A stretch of DNA of 64,000 bases. It comes from Utricularia gibba (Eukaryota; Streptophyta; Magnoliopsida; Lamiales; Lentibulariaceae). The notes below the pieces were generated by a model. The model saw nothing but the letters and a program-made list of their open reading frames with translations, made no database searches and was not told where the DNA came from. Below, in pieces: positions 33,711-48,025 of the stretch (position 1 is the first letter of the stretch; every line of letters begins with the position of its first letter). The position numbers and the translations under genes are program-made. Location: contig NEEC01000107.1 of assembly GCA_002189035.1 (NCBI GenBank), forward strand, positions 1 through 64,000, in the 5' to 3' direction.

Positions 33711-36700
33711 ACTTTTTTGCCGGGCTACAAATGACTATGGGCCCGAGCGGACCTCCGGCCCGATCCTGGTGCCCCTCGAGAGCGCCTCCTCAAATAAAAG
33801 CTTGTGGTTGAGAAAACCATTTGGGGTGCTCATGACATCCTAACTTCAAAAATGCATCACGATTTTCGTCGAATAGGACCCGATTGGGCTCAGGAGTCGA
33901 ACCGAACCTTGGGTCCGGACGAACTTCCCAAGAAAGCACCCAACCAAAAACGACAAGCTTTTCCTTCAGAAACCATGTAGGCAGCTGCCGAAAACCCAAC
34001 GTTAATAAATGGATCACTTTTTTTGGGCTACAAATGACTATGGGCCGAGCCCGACCCGACCTCCGGCCCGATCCTGGTGCCCCTCGAGAGCGCCTCCTCA
34101 AATATAAAGCTTGTGGATGAGAAAACCATTTGGGGTGCTCATGACATCCTAACTTCAAAAAATGCATCACGATTTTCGTCGAATAGGACCCGATTGGGCT
34201 CAGGAGTCGAACCGAACCTTGGGCCGGACGAACTTCCCAATGAAAGCACCCAACCAAAAACGACAAGCTTTTCCTTCAGAAACCATGTAGGCAGCTGCCG
34301 AAAACCCAACGTTAATAAATGGATCACTTTTTTTGCCGGGCTACAAATGACTATGGGCCCGAGCCCGACCCGACCTCCGGCCCGATCCTGGTGCCCCTCG
34401 AGAGCGCCTCCTCAAATAAAAGCTTGTGGATGAGAAAACCATTTGGGGTGCTCATGACATCCTAACTTTCAATAAATGCATCACGATTTTCGTCGAATAG
34501 GACCCGATTGGGCTCAGGAGTCGAACGAACCTTGGGTCCGGATGAACTTCCCAACGAAAGCACCCACCAAAAACGACAAGCTTTTCCTTCAGAAACATGT
34601 AGGCAGCTGCCGAAAACCCAACGTTAATAAATGGATCACTTTTTTTGCCGGGCTACAAATGACTATGGGCCGAGCCCGGACCTCCGGCCCGATCCTAGTG
34701 CCCCTCGAGAGCGCCTCCTCAAATAAAAAGCATGTGGTTGAGAAAACCATTTGGGGTGCTCATGACATCCTAACTTCAATAAATGCATCACGATTTTCGT
34801 CGAATAGGACCCGATGGCTCAGGAGTCGAACCGAACCTTGGGTCCGGATGAACTTCCCAACGAAAGCACCCCCAAAAACGACAAGCTTTTCCTTCAGAAA
34901 CCATGTAGGCAGCTGCCGAAAACCCAACGTTAATAAATGGATCACTTTTTTTGCCGGGCTACAAATGACTATGGGCCCGAGCCCGACCCGACCTCCGGCC
35001 CGATCCTGGTGCCCCTCGAGAGCGCCTCCTCAAATATAAAGCTTGTGGATGAGAAAACCATTTGGGGTGCTCATGACATCTAACTTCAATAAATGCATCA
35101 CGATTTTCGTCGAATAGGCCGATTGGGCTCAGGAGTCGAACCGAACCTTGGGTCCGGAGAATTCCCAACGAAAGCACCCACCCAAAAAACGACAAGCTTT
35201 TCCTTCAGAAACCATGTAGGCAGCTGCCGAAAACCCAACGTTAATAAATGGATCACTTTTTTTGCCGGGCTACAAATGACTATGGGCCGAGCCGACCGAC
35301 CTCCGGCCCGATCCTGGTGCCCTCGAGAGCGCCTCCTCAAATAAAAGCTTGTGGTTGAGAAAACCATTTGGGGTGCTCATGACATCCTAACTTCAAAATG
35401 CATCACGATTTTCGCGAATAGGACCGATTGGGCTCAGGAGTCGAACCGAACCTTGGGTCCGGACGAACTTCCCAATGAAAGCACCCACCAAAAACGACAA
35501 GCTTTTCCTTCAGAAACCATGTAGGCAGCTGCCGAAACCCAACGTTAATAAATGGATCACTTTTTTGCCGGGCTACAAATGACTATGGGCCCGAGCCCGA
35601 CCCGACCTCCGGCCCGATCCTGGTGCCCCTCGAGAGCGCCTCCTCAAATATAAAGCTTGTGGATGAGAAAACCATTTGGGGTGCTCATGACATCCTAACT
35701 TCAAATGCATCACGATTTTCGTCGAATAGGACCCGATTGGGCTCAGGAGTCGAACGAACCTTGGGTCCGGATGAACTTCCCAACGAAAGCACCCACCAAA
35801 AACGACAAGCTTTTCCTTCAGAAACATGTAGGCAGCTGCCGAAAACCCAACGTTAATAAATGGATCACTTTTTTTGCCGGGCTACAAATGACTATGGGCC
35901 CGACGACCTCCCCGATCCTGGTGCCCCTCGAGAGCGCCTCCTCAAATATAAAGTTGTGGTGAGAAAACCATTTGGGGTGCTCATGACATCCTAACTTCAA
36001 TAAATGCATCACGATTTTCGTCGAATAGGACCCGATTGGGCTCAGGAGTCGAACCGAACCTTGGGTCCGGTGAACTTCCCAACGAAAGCACCCACCCAAA
36101 AACGACAAGCTTTTCCTTCAGAAACCATGTAGCAGCTGCCGAAAACCCAACGTTAATAAATGGATCACTTTTTTTCCGGGCTACAAATGACTATGGCCCG
36201 AGCCCGACCCGACCTCCGGCCCGATCCTGGTGCCCCTCGAGAGCGCCTCCTCAAATAAAAGCTTGTGGATGAGAAAACCATTTGGGTGCTCATGACATCC
36301 TAACTTCAATAAATGCATCACGATTTTCGTCGAATAGGACCCGATTGGGCTCAGGAGTCGAACCGAACCTTGGGTCCGGATGAACTTCCCAACGAAAGCA
36401 CCCACCCAAAAACGACAAGCTTTTCCTTCAGAAAACATGTAGGCAGCTGCCGAAAACCCAACGTTAATAAATGGATCACTTTTTTTGCCGGGCTACAAAT
36501 GACTATGGGCCCGAGCCCGACCCGACCTCCGGCCCGATCCTGTGCCCCTCGAGAGCGCCTCCTCAAATAAAGCTTGTGGATGAGAAAACCATTTGGGGTG
36601 CTCATGACATCCTAACTTCAATAAATGCATCACGATTTTCGTCGAATAGGACCCGATTGGGCTCAGGAGTCGAAAGAACCTTGGGTCCGGATGAACTTCC

Positions 36701-38312
36701 CAACGAAAGCACCCACCCAAAAACGACAAGCTTTTCCTTCAGAAAACATGTAGGCAGCTGCCGAAAACCCAACGTTAATAAATGGATCACTTTTTTGCCG
36801 GGCTACAAATGACTATGGGCCCGAGGAATGACCTCCGGCCCGATCCTTAGTGCCCCTCGAGAGCGCCTCCTCAAATAAAAGCTTGTGGATGAGAAAACCA
36901 TTTGGGTGCTCATGACATCCTAACTTCAATAAATGCATCACGATTTTCGTCGAATAGGACCCGATTGGGCTCAGGAGTCGAACCGAACCTTGGGTCCGGA
37001 TGAACTTCCCAACGAAAGCACCCACCCAAAAACGACAAGCTTTTCCTTCAGAAACCATGTAGGCAGCTGCCGAAAACCCAACGTTAATAAATGGATCACT
37101 TTTTTTGCCGGGCTACAAATGACTATGGGGCGAGACCCGATCCTAGTGCCCCTCGAGAGCGCCTCCTCAAATAAAAGCTGTGGTTGAGAAAACCATTTGG
37201 GGTGCTCATGACATCCTAACTTCAATAAATGCATCACGATTTTCGTCGAATAGGACCGATGGGCTCAGGAGTCGAACCGAACCTTGGGTCCGGATGAACT
37301 TCCAATGAAAGCACCCAACCAAAAACGACAAGCTTTTCCTTCAGAAACCATGTAAGCAGCTGCCGAAAACCCAACGTTAATAAATGGATCACTTTTTTGC
37401 GGGCTACAAATGACTATGGGCCCGAGCCCGACCCGACCTCCGGCCGATCCTTGCCCCTCGAGAGCGCCTCCTCAAATAAAGCTTGTGGATGAGAAAACCA
37501 TTTGGGGTGCTCATGACATCCTAACTTCAAAAAATGCATCACGATTTTCGTCGAATAGGACCGAAGTCGAACGAACCTGGGTCCGGATGAACTTCCCAAC
37601 GAAAGCACCCACCCAAAAACGACAAGCTTTTCCTTCAGAAAACAATGTAGGCAGCTGCCGAAACCCAACGTTAATAAATGGATCACTTTTTTTGCCGGGC
37701 TACAAATGACTATGGGCCCGAGTTCGAAGACCTCCGGCCCATCCTAGTGCCCCTCGAGAGCGCCTCCTCAAATATAAAGCTTGTGGTGAAAACCATTGGG
37801 GTGCTCATGACATCCTAACTTCAATAAATGCATCACGATTTTCGTCGAATAGGACCCGATGGCTCAGGAGTCGAACGAACCTTGGGTCCGGATCCCCAAC
37901 GAAAGCACCCACCCAAAAACGACAAGCTTTTCCTTCAGAAACATGTAGCAGCTGCCGAAACCCAACGTTAATAATGGATCACTTTTTTTGCCGGGCTACA
38001 AATGACTATGGGCCCGAGCCGACCCGACCTCCGGCCCGATCTGGTGCCCCTCGAGAGCGCCTCCTCAAATATAAAGCTTGTGGATGAAAACCATTTGGGT
38101 GCTCATGACATCCTAACTTCAATAAATGCATCACGATTTTCGTCGAATAGGACCCGATTGGGCTCAGGAGTCGAACGAACCTTGGGTCCGGATGAACTTC
38201 CCAACGAAAGCACCCACCCAAAAACGACAAGCTTTTCCTTCAGAAACAATGTAGGCAGCTGCCGAAAACCCAACGTTAATAAATGGATCACTTTTTTCCC
38301 GGGCTACAAATG

Positions 38313-38346
38313 ACTATATGGCCCGGCCCCCCCCCGGGGCGACCTC
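38313..38346 (+). repeat. Anomalous C9/G4 run in the GC block
   Basis: After ACTATATGGCCCGG comes a run of nine C residues (38327-38335), four G, and then CGACCTCGAGAGC. It replaces the normal CCGACC...GGTGCCCC stretch, and about 45 bp of the usual block are missing. No other monomer has such a run. It could be a local rearrangement or a consensus error in a GC-rich homopolymer context. Confidence 0.7.
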
Positions 38347-41300
38347 GAGAGCGCCTCCTCAAATATAAAGCTTGTGGATGAGAAAACCATTTGGGGTGCT
38401 CATGACATCCTAACTTCAATAAATGCATCACGATTTTCGTCGAATAGGACCCGATTGGGCTCAGGAGTCGAACCGAACCTTGGGTCCGGACGAAGTTCCC
38501 AATGAAAGCACCCAACCAAAAACGACAAGCTTTTCCTTCAGAAACCATGTAAGCAGCTGCCGAAAACCCAACGTTAATAAATGGATCACTTTTTTTTGCC
38601 GGGCTACAAATGACTATGGGCCGAGCCCGACCCGACCTCCGGCCCGATCCTGGTGCCCTCGAGAGCGCCTCCTCAAATATAAAGCTTGTGGATGAGAAAA
38701 CCATTTGGGGTGCTCATGACATCCTAACTTCAATAAATGCATCACGATTTTCGTCGAATAGGACCCGATGGGCTCAGGAGTCGAACAGAACCTTGGGTCC
38801 GGATGAACTTCCCAACGAAAGCACCCACCCAAAAACGACAAGCTTTTCCTTCAGAAACATGTAGGCAGCTGCCGAAAACCCAACGTTAATAAATGGATCA
38901 CTTTTTTTGCCGGGCTACAAATGACTATGGCCCGATCGACCCGACCTCCGGCCAGATCCTGTGCCCCTCGAGAGCGCCTCCTCAAATAAAAAGTTGTGGT
39001 TGAGAAAACCATTTGGGGTGCTCATGACATCCTAACTTCAATAAATGCATCACGATTTTCGTCGAATAGGACCCGATTGGGCTCAGGAGTCGAACCGAAC
39101 CTTGGGTCCGGATGAACTTCCAACGAAAGCACCCCCCAAAAACGACAAGCTTTTCCTTCAGAAACAATGTAGGCAGCTGCCGAAAACCCAACGTTAATAA
39201 ATGGATCACTTTTTTGCCGGCTACAAATGACTATGGGCCCGACGACCCGACCTCCGGCCCGATCCTGGTGCCCCTCGAGAGCGCCTCCTCAAATAAAAAG
39301 TTGTGGTTGAGAAAACCATTTGGGTGCTCATGACATCCTAACTTCAATAAATGCATCACGATTTTCGTCGAATAGGACCCGATTGGGCTCAGGAGTCGAA
39401 CCGAACCTTGGGTCCGGACGAACTTCCCAACAAAGCACCCACCCAAAAACGACAAGCTTTTCCTTCAGAAACAATGTAAGCAGCTGCCGAAAACCCAACG
39501 TTAATAAATGGATCACTTTTTTTCCGGGCTACAAATGACTATGGGCCGAGCCCGACCCGACCTCCGGCCCGATCCTGGTGCCCCTCGAGAGCGCCTCCTC
39601 AAATATAAAAGCTTGTGGATGAGAAAACCATTTGGGTGCTCATGACATCCTAACTTCAATAAATGCATCACGATTTTCGTCGAATAGGACCCGATTGGGC
39701 TCAGGAGTCGAACCGAACCTTGGGTCCGGATGAACTTCCCAACGAAAGCACCCACCCAAAAACGACAAGCTTTTCCTTCAGAAACCATGTAGCAGCTGCC
39801 GAAAACCCAACGTTAATAAATGGATCACTTTTTTTGCCGGGCTACAAATGACTATGGGCCCGAGCCCGACCCGACCTCCGGCCCGATCCTGGTGCCCTCG
39901 AGAGCGCCTCCTCAAATATAAAGCTTGGGAGAAAACCATTTGGGGTGCTCATGACATCCTAACTTTCAATAAATGCATCACGATTTTCGTCGAATAGGAC
40001 CCGATTGGGCTCAGGAGTCGAACGAACCTTGGGTCCGGATGAACTTCCCAACGAAAGCACCCACCCAAAAACGACAAGCTTTTCCTTCAGAAACCATGTA
40101 AGCAGCTGCCGAAAACCCAACGTTAATAAATGGATCACTTTTTTTGCCGGGCTACAAATGACTATGGGCCCGAGCCCGACCCGACCTCCGGCCCGATCCT
40201 GGTGCCCCTCGAGAGCGCCTCCTCAAAATAAAGCTTGTGGATGAGAAAACCATTTGGGGTGCTCATGACATCCTAACTTCAATAAATGCATCACGATTTT
40301 CGTCGAATAGGACCCGATGGGCTCAGGAGTCGAACGAACCTTGGGTCCGGATGAACTTCCCAACGAAAGCACCCACCAAAAACGACAAGCTTTTCCTTCA
40401 GAAACAATGTAGGCAGCTGCCGAAAACCCAACGTTAATAAATGGATCACTTTTTTTCCCGGCTACAAATGACTATGGGCCCGAGCCCGACCCGACCTCCG
40501 GCCGATCCTAGTGCCCCTCGAGAGCGCCTCCTCAAATAAAAGTTGTGGTTGAGAAAACCATTTGGGGTGCTCATGACATCCTAACTTCAATAAATGCATC
40601 ACGATTTTCGTCGAATAGGACCCGATTGGGCTCAGGAGTCGAACCGAACCTTGGGTCCGGATGAACTTCCCAACGAAAGCACCCACCAAAAACGACAAGC
40701 TTTTCCTTCAGAAACATGTAGGCAGCTGCCGAAAACCCAACGTTAATAAATGGATCACTTTTTTTGCCGGGCTACAAATGACTATGGGCCCGATCGACCC
40801 GACCTCCGGCCCGATCCTGGTGCCCCTCGAGAGCGCCTCCTCAAATAAAAAGCTTGTGGTTGGAAAAACCATTTGGGGTGCATGACATCCTAACTTCAAT
40901 AAATGCATCACGATTTTCGTCGAATAGGACCCGATTGGCTCAGGAGTCGAACCGAACCTTGGGTCCGGAGAACTTCCCAACGAAAGCACCCACCCAAAAA
41001 CGACAAGCTTTTCCTTCAGAAAACCATGTAAGCAGCTGCCGAAAACCCAACGTTAATAAATGGATCACTTTTTTTCCCGGGCTACAAATGACTATGGGCC
41101 CGAGCCCGACCCGACCTCCGGCCCGATCCTGGTGCCCTCGAGAGCGCCTCCTCAAATATAAAGCTTGTGGATGAGAAAACCATTTGGGGTGCTCATGACA
41201 TCCTAACTTCAATAAATGCATCACGATTTTCGTCGAATAGGACCCGATTGGCTCAGGAGTCGAACCGAACCTTGGGTCCGGATGAACTTCCCAACGAAAG

Positions 41301-42459
41301 CACCCACCCAAAAACGACAAGCTTTTCCTTCAGAAACCATGTAGGCAGCTGCCGAAAACCCAACGTTAATAAATGGATCACTTTTTTTGCCGGGCTACAA
41401 ATGACTATGGGCCCGAGCCCGACCCGACCTCCGGCCCGATCCTGGTGCCCCTCGAGAGCGCCTCCTCAAATATAAAGCTTGTGGATGAGAAAACCATTTG
41501 GGGTGCTCATGACATCCTAACTTCAATAAATGCATCACGATTTTCGTCGAATAGGACCCGATGGGCTCAGGAGTCGAACGAACCTTGGGTCCGGATGAAC
41601 TTCCCAACGAAAGCACCCACCCAAAAACGACAAGCTTTTCCTTCAGAAACATGTAGGCAGCTGCCGAAAACCCAACGTTAATAAATGGATCACTTTTTTT
41701 GCCGGGCTACAAATGACTATGGGCCCGATCGACCGACCTCCGGCCCGATCCTGGTGCCCCTCGAGAGCGCCTCCTCAAATAAAAAGCTTGTGGATGAGAA
41801 AACCATTTGGGGTGCTCATGACATCCTAACTTCAATAAATGCATCACGATTTTCGTCGAATAGGACCCGATTGGGCCAGGAGTCGAACCGAACCTTGGGT
41901 CCGGATGAACTTCCCAACGAAAGCACCCACCCAAAAACGACAAGCTTTTCCTTCAGAAACAATGTAGGCAGCTGCCGAAAACCCAACGTTAATAAATGGA
42001 TCACTTTTTTTGCCGGGCTACAAATGACTATGGGCCCGAGCCCGACCCGACCTCCGGCCCGATCCTGGTGCCCCTCGAGAGCGCCTCCTCAAATATAAAG
42101 CTTGTGGATGAGAAAACCATTTGGGGTGCTCATGACATCCTAACTTCAATAAATGCATCACGATTTTCGTCGAATAGGACCCGATTGGGCTCAGGAGTCG
42201 AACGAACCTTGGGTCCGGACGAAGTTCCCAACGAAAGCACCCAACCAAAAACGACAAGCTTTTCCTTCAGAAACCATGTAGGCAGCTGCCGAAAACCCAA
42301 CGTTAATAAATGGATCACTTTTTTTCCCGGGCTACAAATGACTATGGGCCCGAGCCCGACCCGACCTCCGGCCCGATCCTGGTGCCCCTCGAGAGCGCCT
42401 CCTCAAATAAAGCTTGTGGATGAGAAAACCATTTGGGGTGCTCATGACATCCTAACTTC

Positions 42460-42747
42460 AATAAATGCATCACGATTTTCGTCGAATAGGACCCGATTGG
42501 GCTCAGGAGTCGAACCGAACCTTGGGTCCGGATGAACTTCCCAACGAAAGCACCCACCCAAAAACGACAAGCTTTTCCTTCAGAAACAATGTAGGCAGCT
42601 GCCGAAAACCCAACGTTAATAAATGGATCACTTTTTTTGCCGGGCTACAAATGACTATGGGCCCGACGACCCGACCTCCGGCCGATCCTAGTGCCCCTCG
42701 AGAGCGCCTCCTCAAAACCATTGGGGTGCTCATGACATCCTAACTTC
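42460..42747 (+). repeat. Short monomer (288 bp) lacking the H1/H2 junction
   Basis: GCGCCTCCTCAAAACCATTG joins the end of H1 directly to AAAACCAT of H2. The tail (ATA or AAA box), the second HindIII position and GTGGTTGAG are all absent. The join uses the CAAA/GAAAACC similarity. Neighbouring monomers are full length. Confidence 0.85.
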
Positions 42748-45700
42748 AATAAATGCATCACGATTTTCGTCGAATAGGACCCGATTGGGCTCAGGAGTCG
42801 AACCGAACCTTGGGTCCGGATGAACTTCCCAACGAAAGCACCCACCCAAAAACGACAAGCTTTTCCTTCAGAAACCATGTAGGCAGCTGCCGAAAACCCA
42901 ACGTTAATAAATGGATCACTTTTTTGCCGGGCTACAAATGACTATGGGCCCGACGACCCGACCTCCGGCCCGATCCTGGTGCCCCTCGAGAGCGCCTCCT
43001 CAAATAAAAAGCTTGTGGATGAGAAAACCATTTGGGGTGCTCATGACATCCTAACTTCAATAAATGCATCACGATTTTCGTCGAATAGGACCCGATTGGC
43101 TCAGGAGTCGAACCGAACCTTGGGTCCGGACGAACTTCCCAACGAAAGCACCCACCCAAAAACGACAAGCTTTTCCTTCAGAAACATGTAAGCAGCTGCC
43201 GAAAACCCAACGTTAATAAATGGATCACTTTTTTTGCCGGGCTACAAATGACTATGGGCCCGAGCCCGACCCGACCTCCGGCCCGATCCTGGTGCCCTCG
43301 AGAGCGCCTCCTCAAATATAAAGCTTGTGGATGAGAAAACCATTTGGGGTGCTCATGACATCCTAACTTCAATAAATGCATCACGATTTTCGTCGAATAG
43401 GACCCGATTGGGCTCAGGAGTCGAACCGAACCTTGGTCCGGATGAACTTCCCAACGAAAGCACCCACCAAAACGACAAGCTTTTCCTTCAGAAACAATGT
43501 AGGCAGCTGCCGAAAACCCAACGTTAATAAATGGATCACTTTTTTTGCCGGGCTACAAATGACTATGGGCCCGAGCCCGACCCGACCTCCGGCCCGATCC
43601 TGGTGCCCCTCGAGAGCGCTCCTCAAATATAAAGCTTGTGGATGAGAAAACCATTTGGGTGCTCATGACATCCTAACTTCAATAAATGCATCACGATTTT
43701 CGTCGAATAGGACCCGATTGGGCTCAGGAGTCGAACCGAACCTTGGGTCCGGATGAACTTCCCAACGAAAGCACCCACCAAAAACGACAAGCTTTTCCTT
43801 CAGAAACAATGTAGGCAGCTGCCGAAAACCCAACGTTAATAAATGGATCACTTTTTTTTTGGGCTACAAATGACTATGGGCCCGAGCCCGACCCGACCTC
43901 CGGCCGATCCTGGTGCCCCTCGAGAGCGCCTCCTCAAATATAAAGCTTGTGGATGAGAAAACCATTTGGGGTGCTCATGACATCCTAACTTCAATAAATG
44001 CATCACGATTTTCGTCGAATAGGACCCGATGGGCTCAGGAGTCGAACGAACCTTGGGTCCGGATGAACTTCCCAACGAAAGCACCACCCAAAACGACAAG
44101 CTTTTCCTTCAGAAACAATGTAGGCAGCTGCCGAAAACCCAACGTTAATAAATGGATCACTTTTTTTGCCGGGCTACAAATGACTATGGGCCCGACGGAC
44201 CTCCGGCCCGATCCTGCCCCTCGAGAGCGCCTCCTCAAATAAAAGTTGTGGTTGAGAAAACCATTTGGGGTGCTCATGACATCCTAACTTCAATAAATGC
44301 ATCACGATTTTCGTCGAATAGGACCCGATTGGGCTCAGGAGTCGAACCGAACCTTGGGTCCGGATGAACTTCCCAACGAAAGCACCCACCCAAAAACGAC
44401 AAGCTTTTCCTTCAGAAACATGTAGGCAGCTGCCGAAAACCAACGTTAATAAATGGATCACTTTTTTTGCCGGGCTACAAATGACTATGGGCCGAGCCCG
44501 ACCGACCTCCGGCCCGATCCTGGTGCCCCTCGAGAGCGCCTCCTCAAATATAAAGCTTGTGGATGAGAAAACCATTTGGGGTGCTCATGACATCCTAACT
44601 TCAATAAATGCATCACGATTTTCGTCGAATAGGACCGATTGGGCTCAGGAGTCGAACCGAACCTTGGGTCCGGACGAACTTCCCAACGAAAGCACCCAAC
44701 CAAAAACGACAAGCTTTTCCTTCAGAAACCATGTAGCAGCTGCCGAAAACCCAACGTTAATAAATGGATCACTTTTTTTTCCCGGGCTACAAATGACTAT
44801 GGGCCCGAGCCGACCCGACCTCCGGCCCGATCCTGGTGCCCCTCGAGAGCGCCTCCTCAAATATAAAGCTTGTGGATGAGAAAACCATTTGGGGTGCTCA
44901 TGACATCCTAACTTCAATAAATGCATCACGATTTTCGTCGAATAGGACCCGATGGGCTCAGGAGTCGAACGAACCTTGGGTCCGGATGAACTTCCCAACG
45001 AAAGCACCCACCCAAAAACGACAAGCTTTTCCTTCAGAAACATGTAGGCAGCTGCCGAAAACCCAACGTTAATAAATGGATCACTTTTTTTGCCGGGCTA
45101 CAAATGACTATGGGCCCGATCGACCGACCTCCGGCCGATCCTAGTGCCCCTCGAGAGCGCCTCCTCAAATAAAAAGTGTGGTTGAGAAAACCATTTGGGG
45201 TGCTCATGACATCCTAACTTCAATAAATGCATCACGATTTTCGTCGAATAGGACCCGATTGGGCTCAGGAGTCGAACCGAACCTTGGGTCCGGATGAACT
45301 TCCCAACGAAAGCACCCACCAAAAACGACAAGCTTTTCCTTCAGAAACAATGTAGGCAGCTGCCGAAAACCCAACGTTAATAAATGGATCACTTTTTTTG
45401 CCGGGCTACAAATGACTATGGGCCCGAGCCCGACCCGACCTCCGGCCCGATCCTGGTGCCCCTCGAGAGCGCCTCCTCAAATATAAAGCTTGTGGATGAG
45501 AAAACCATTTGGGGTGCTCATGACATCCTAACTTCAATAAATGCATCACGATTTTCGTCGAATAGGACCCGATTGGGCTCAGGAGTCGAACCGAACCTTG
45601 GGTCCGGACGAACTTCCCAACGAAAGCACCCAACCAAAAACGACAAGCTTTTCCTTCAGAAACCATGTAAGCAGCTGCCAAAACCCAACGTTAATAAATG

Positions 45701-48025
45701 GATCACTTTTTTTCCCGGGCTACAAATGACTATGGGCCCGAGCCCGACCCGACCTCCGGCCGATCCTGGTGCCCTCGAGAGCGCCTCCTCAAATAAAGCT
45801 TGTGGATGAGAAAACCATTTGGGGTGCTCATGACATCCTAACTTCAATAAATGCATCACGATTTTCGTCGAATAGGACCCGATTGGGCTCAGGAGTCGAA
45901 CCGAACCTTGGGTCCGGATGAACTTCCCAACGAAAGCACCCACCCAAAAACGACAAGCTTTTCCTTCAGAAACCAATGTAGGCAGCTGCCGAAAACCCAA
46001 CGTTAATAAATGGATCACTTTTTTTGCCGGGCTACAAATGACTATGGGCCCGAGCCCGACCGACCTCCGGCCCGATCCTGGTGCCCCTCGAGAGCGCCTC
46101 CTCAAATATAAAGCTTGTGGATGAGAAAACCATTTGGGGTGCTCATGACATCCTAACTTCAATAAATGCATCACGATTTTCGTCGAATAGGACCCGATTG
46201 GGCTCAGGAGTCGAACCGAACCTTGGGTCCGGATGAACTTCCCAACGAAAGCACCCACCCAAAAACGACAAGCTTTTCCTTCAGAAACCATGTAGGCAGC
46301 TGCCGAAAACCCAACGTTAATAAATGGATCACTTTTTTTGCCGGGCTACAAATGACTATGGGCCCGAGCCCGACGACCTCCGGCCCGATCCTGGTGCCCC
46401 TCGAGAGCGCCTCCTCAAATATAAAGCTTGTGGATGAGAAAACCATTTGGGGTGCTCATGACATCCTAACTTCAATAAATGCATCACGATTTTCGTCGAA
46501 TAGGACCCGATTGGCTCAGGAGTCGAACCGAACCTTGGGTCCGGATGAACTTTCCAACGAAAGCACCCACCAAAAACGACAAGCTTTTCCTTCAGAAACA
46601 TGTAGGCAGCTGCCGAAAACCCAACGTTAATAAATGGATCACTTTTTTTGCCGGGCTACAATGACTATGGGCCCGAGCCCGACCCGACCTCCGGCCGATC
46701 CTGGTGCCCCTCGAGAGCGCCTCCTCAAATAAAGCTTGTGGATGAGAAAACCATTTGGGGTGCTCATGACATCCTAACTTCAATAAATGCATCACGATTT
46801 TCGTCGAATAGGACCGATTGGGCTCAGGAGTCGAACCGAACCTTGGGTCCGGATGAACTTCCCAACGAAAGCACCCAACCAAAACGACAAGCTTTTCCTT
46901 CAGAAACCATGTAGGCAGCTGCCGAAAACCCAACGTTAATAAATGGATCACTTTTTTTCCCGGGCTACAAATGACTATGGGCCCGAGCCCGACCCGACCT
47001 CCGGCCCGATCCTGGTGCCCCTCGAGAGCGCCTCCTCAAATATAAAGCTTGTGGATGAGAAAACCATTTGGGGTGCTCATGACATCCTAACTTCAATAAA
47101 TGCATCACGATTTTCGTCGAATAGGACCCGATTGGGCTCAGGAGTCGAACCGAACCTTGGGTCCGGATGAACTTCCCAACGAAAGCACCCACCCAAAAAC
47201 GACAAGCTTTTCCTTCAGAAACATGTAGGCAGCTGCCGAAAACCCAACGTTAATAAATGGATCACTTTTTTTGCCGGGCTACAAATGACTATGGGCCCGA
47301 GCCCGACCCGACCTCCGGCCCGATCCTGGTGCCCCTCGAGAGCGCCTCCTCAAATATAAAGCTTGTGGATGAGAAAACCATTTGGGGTGCTCATGACATC
47401 CTAACTTCAATAAATGCATCACGATTTTCGTCGAATAGGACCCGATTGGGCTCAGGAGTCGAACGAACCTTGGGTCCGGATGAACTTCCCAACGAAAGCA
47501 CCCCCAAAAACGACAAGCTTTTCCTTCAGAAACATGTAGCAGCTGCCGAAAACCCAACGTTAATAAATGGATCACTTTTTTTCCGGGCTACAAATGACTA
47601 TGGGCCCGACGACCCGACCTCCGGCCGATCCTGGTGCCCCTCGAGAGCGCCTCCTCAAATATAAAGCTTGTGGATGAGAAAACCATTTGGGGTGCATGAC
47701 ATCCTAACTTCAATAAATGCATCACGATTTTCGTCGAATAGGACCCGATTGGCTCAGGAGTCGAACCGAACCTTGGGTCCGGATGAACTTCCCAACGAAA
47801 GCACCCACCCAAAAACGACAAGCTTTTCCTTCAGAAACCATGTAGGCAGCTGCCGAAAACCCAACGTTAATAAATGGATCACTTTTTTTCCCGGGCTACA
47901 AATGACTATGGGCCCGAGCCCGACCCGACCTCCGGCCCGATCCTGGTGCCCCTCGAGAGCGCCTCCTCAAATATAAAGCTTGTGGATGAGAAAACCATTT
48001 GGGGTGCTCATGACATCCTAACTTC

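Larger units (their letters stand above)
30623..39967 (+). repeat. Array domain III: recovering array with mixed variants
   Basis: Roughly thirty copies, mostly recognisable from end to end. Early ones carry TAGCAGCTG and CCCAATGAAAGC like the left flank of the core. From about 34.5 kb GGATGAAC, CACCCACCC and GAAAC(A)ATGTAGG become common, and TTTGGGTGCTC (three G) is frequent. Local defects include the double deletion at 31530-31634, the 61-bp duplication at 33591-33710, an odd C run at 38321-38340, and many short losses in the GC block. Confidence 0.75.
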
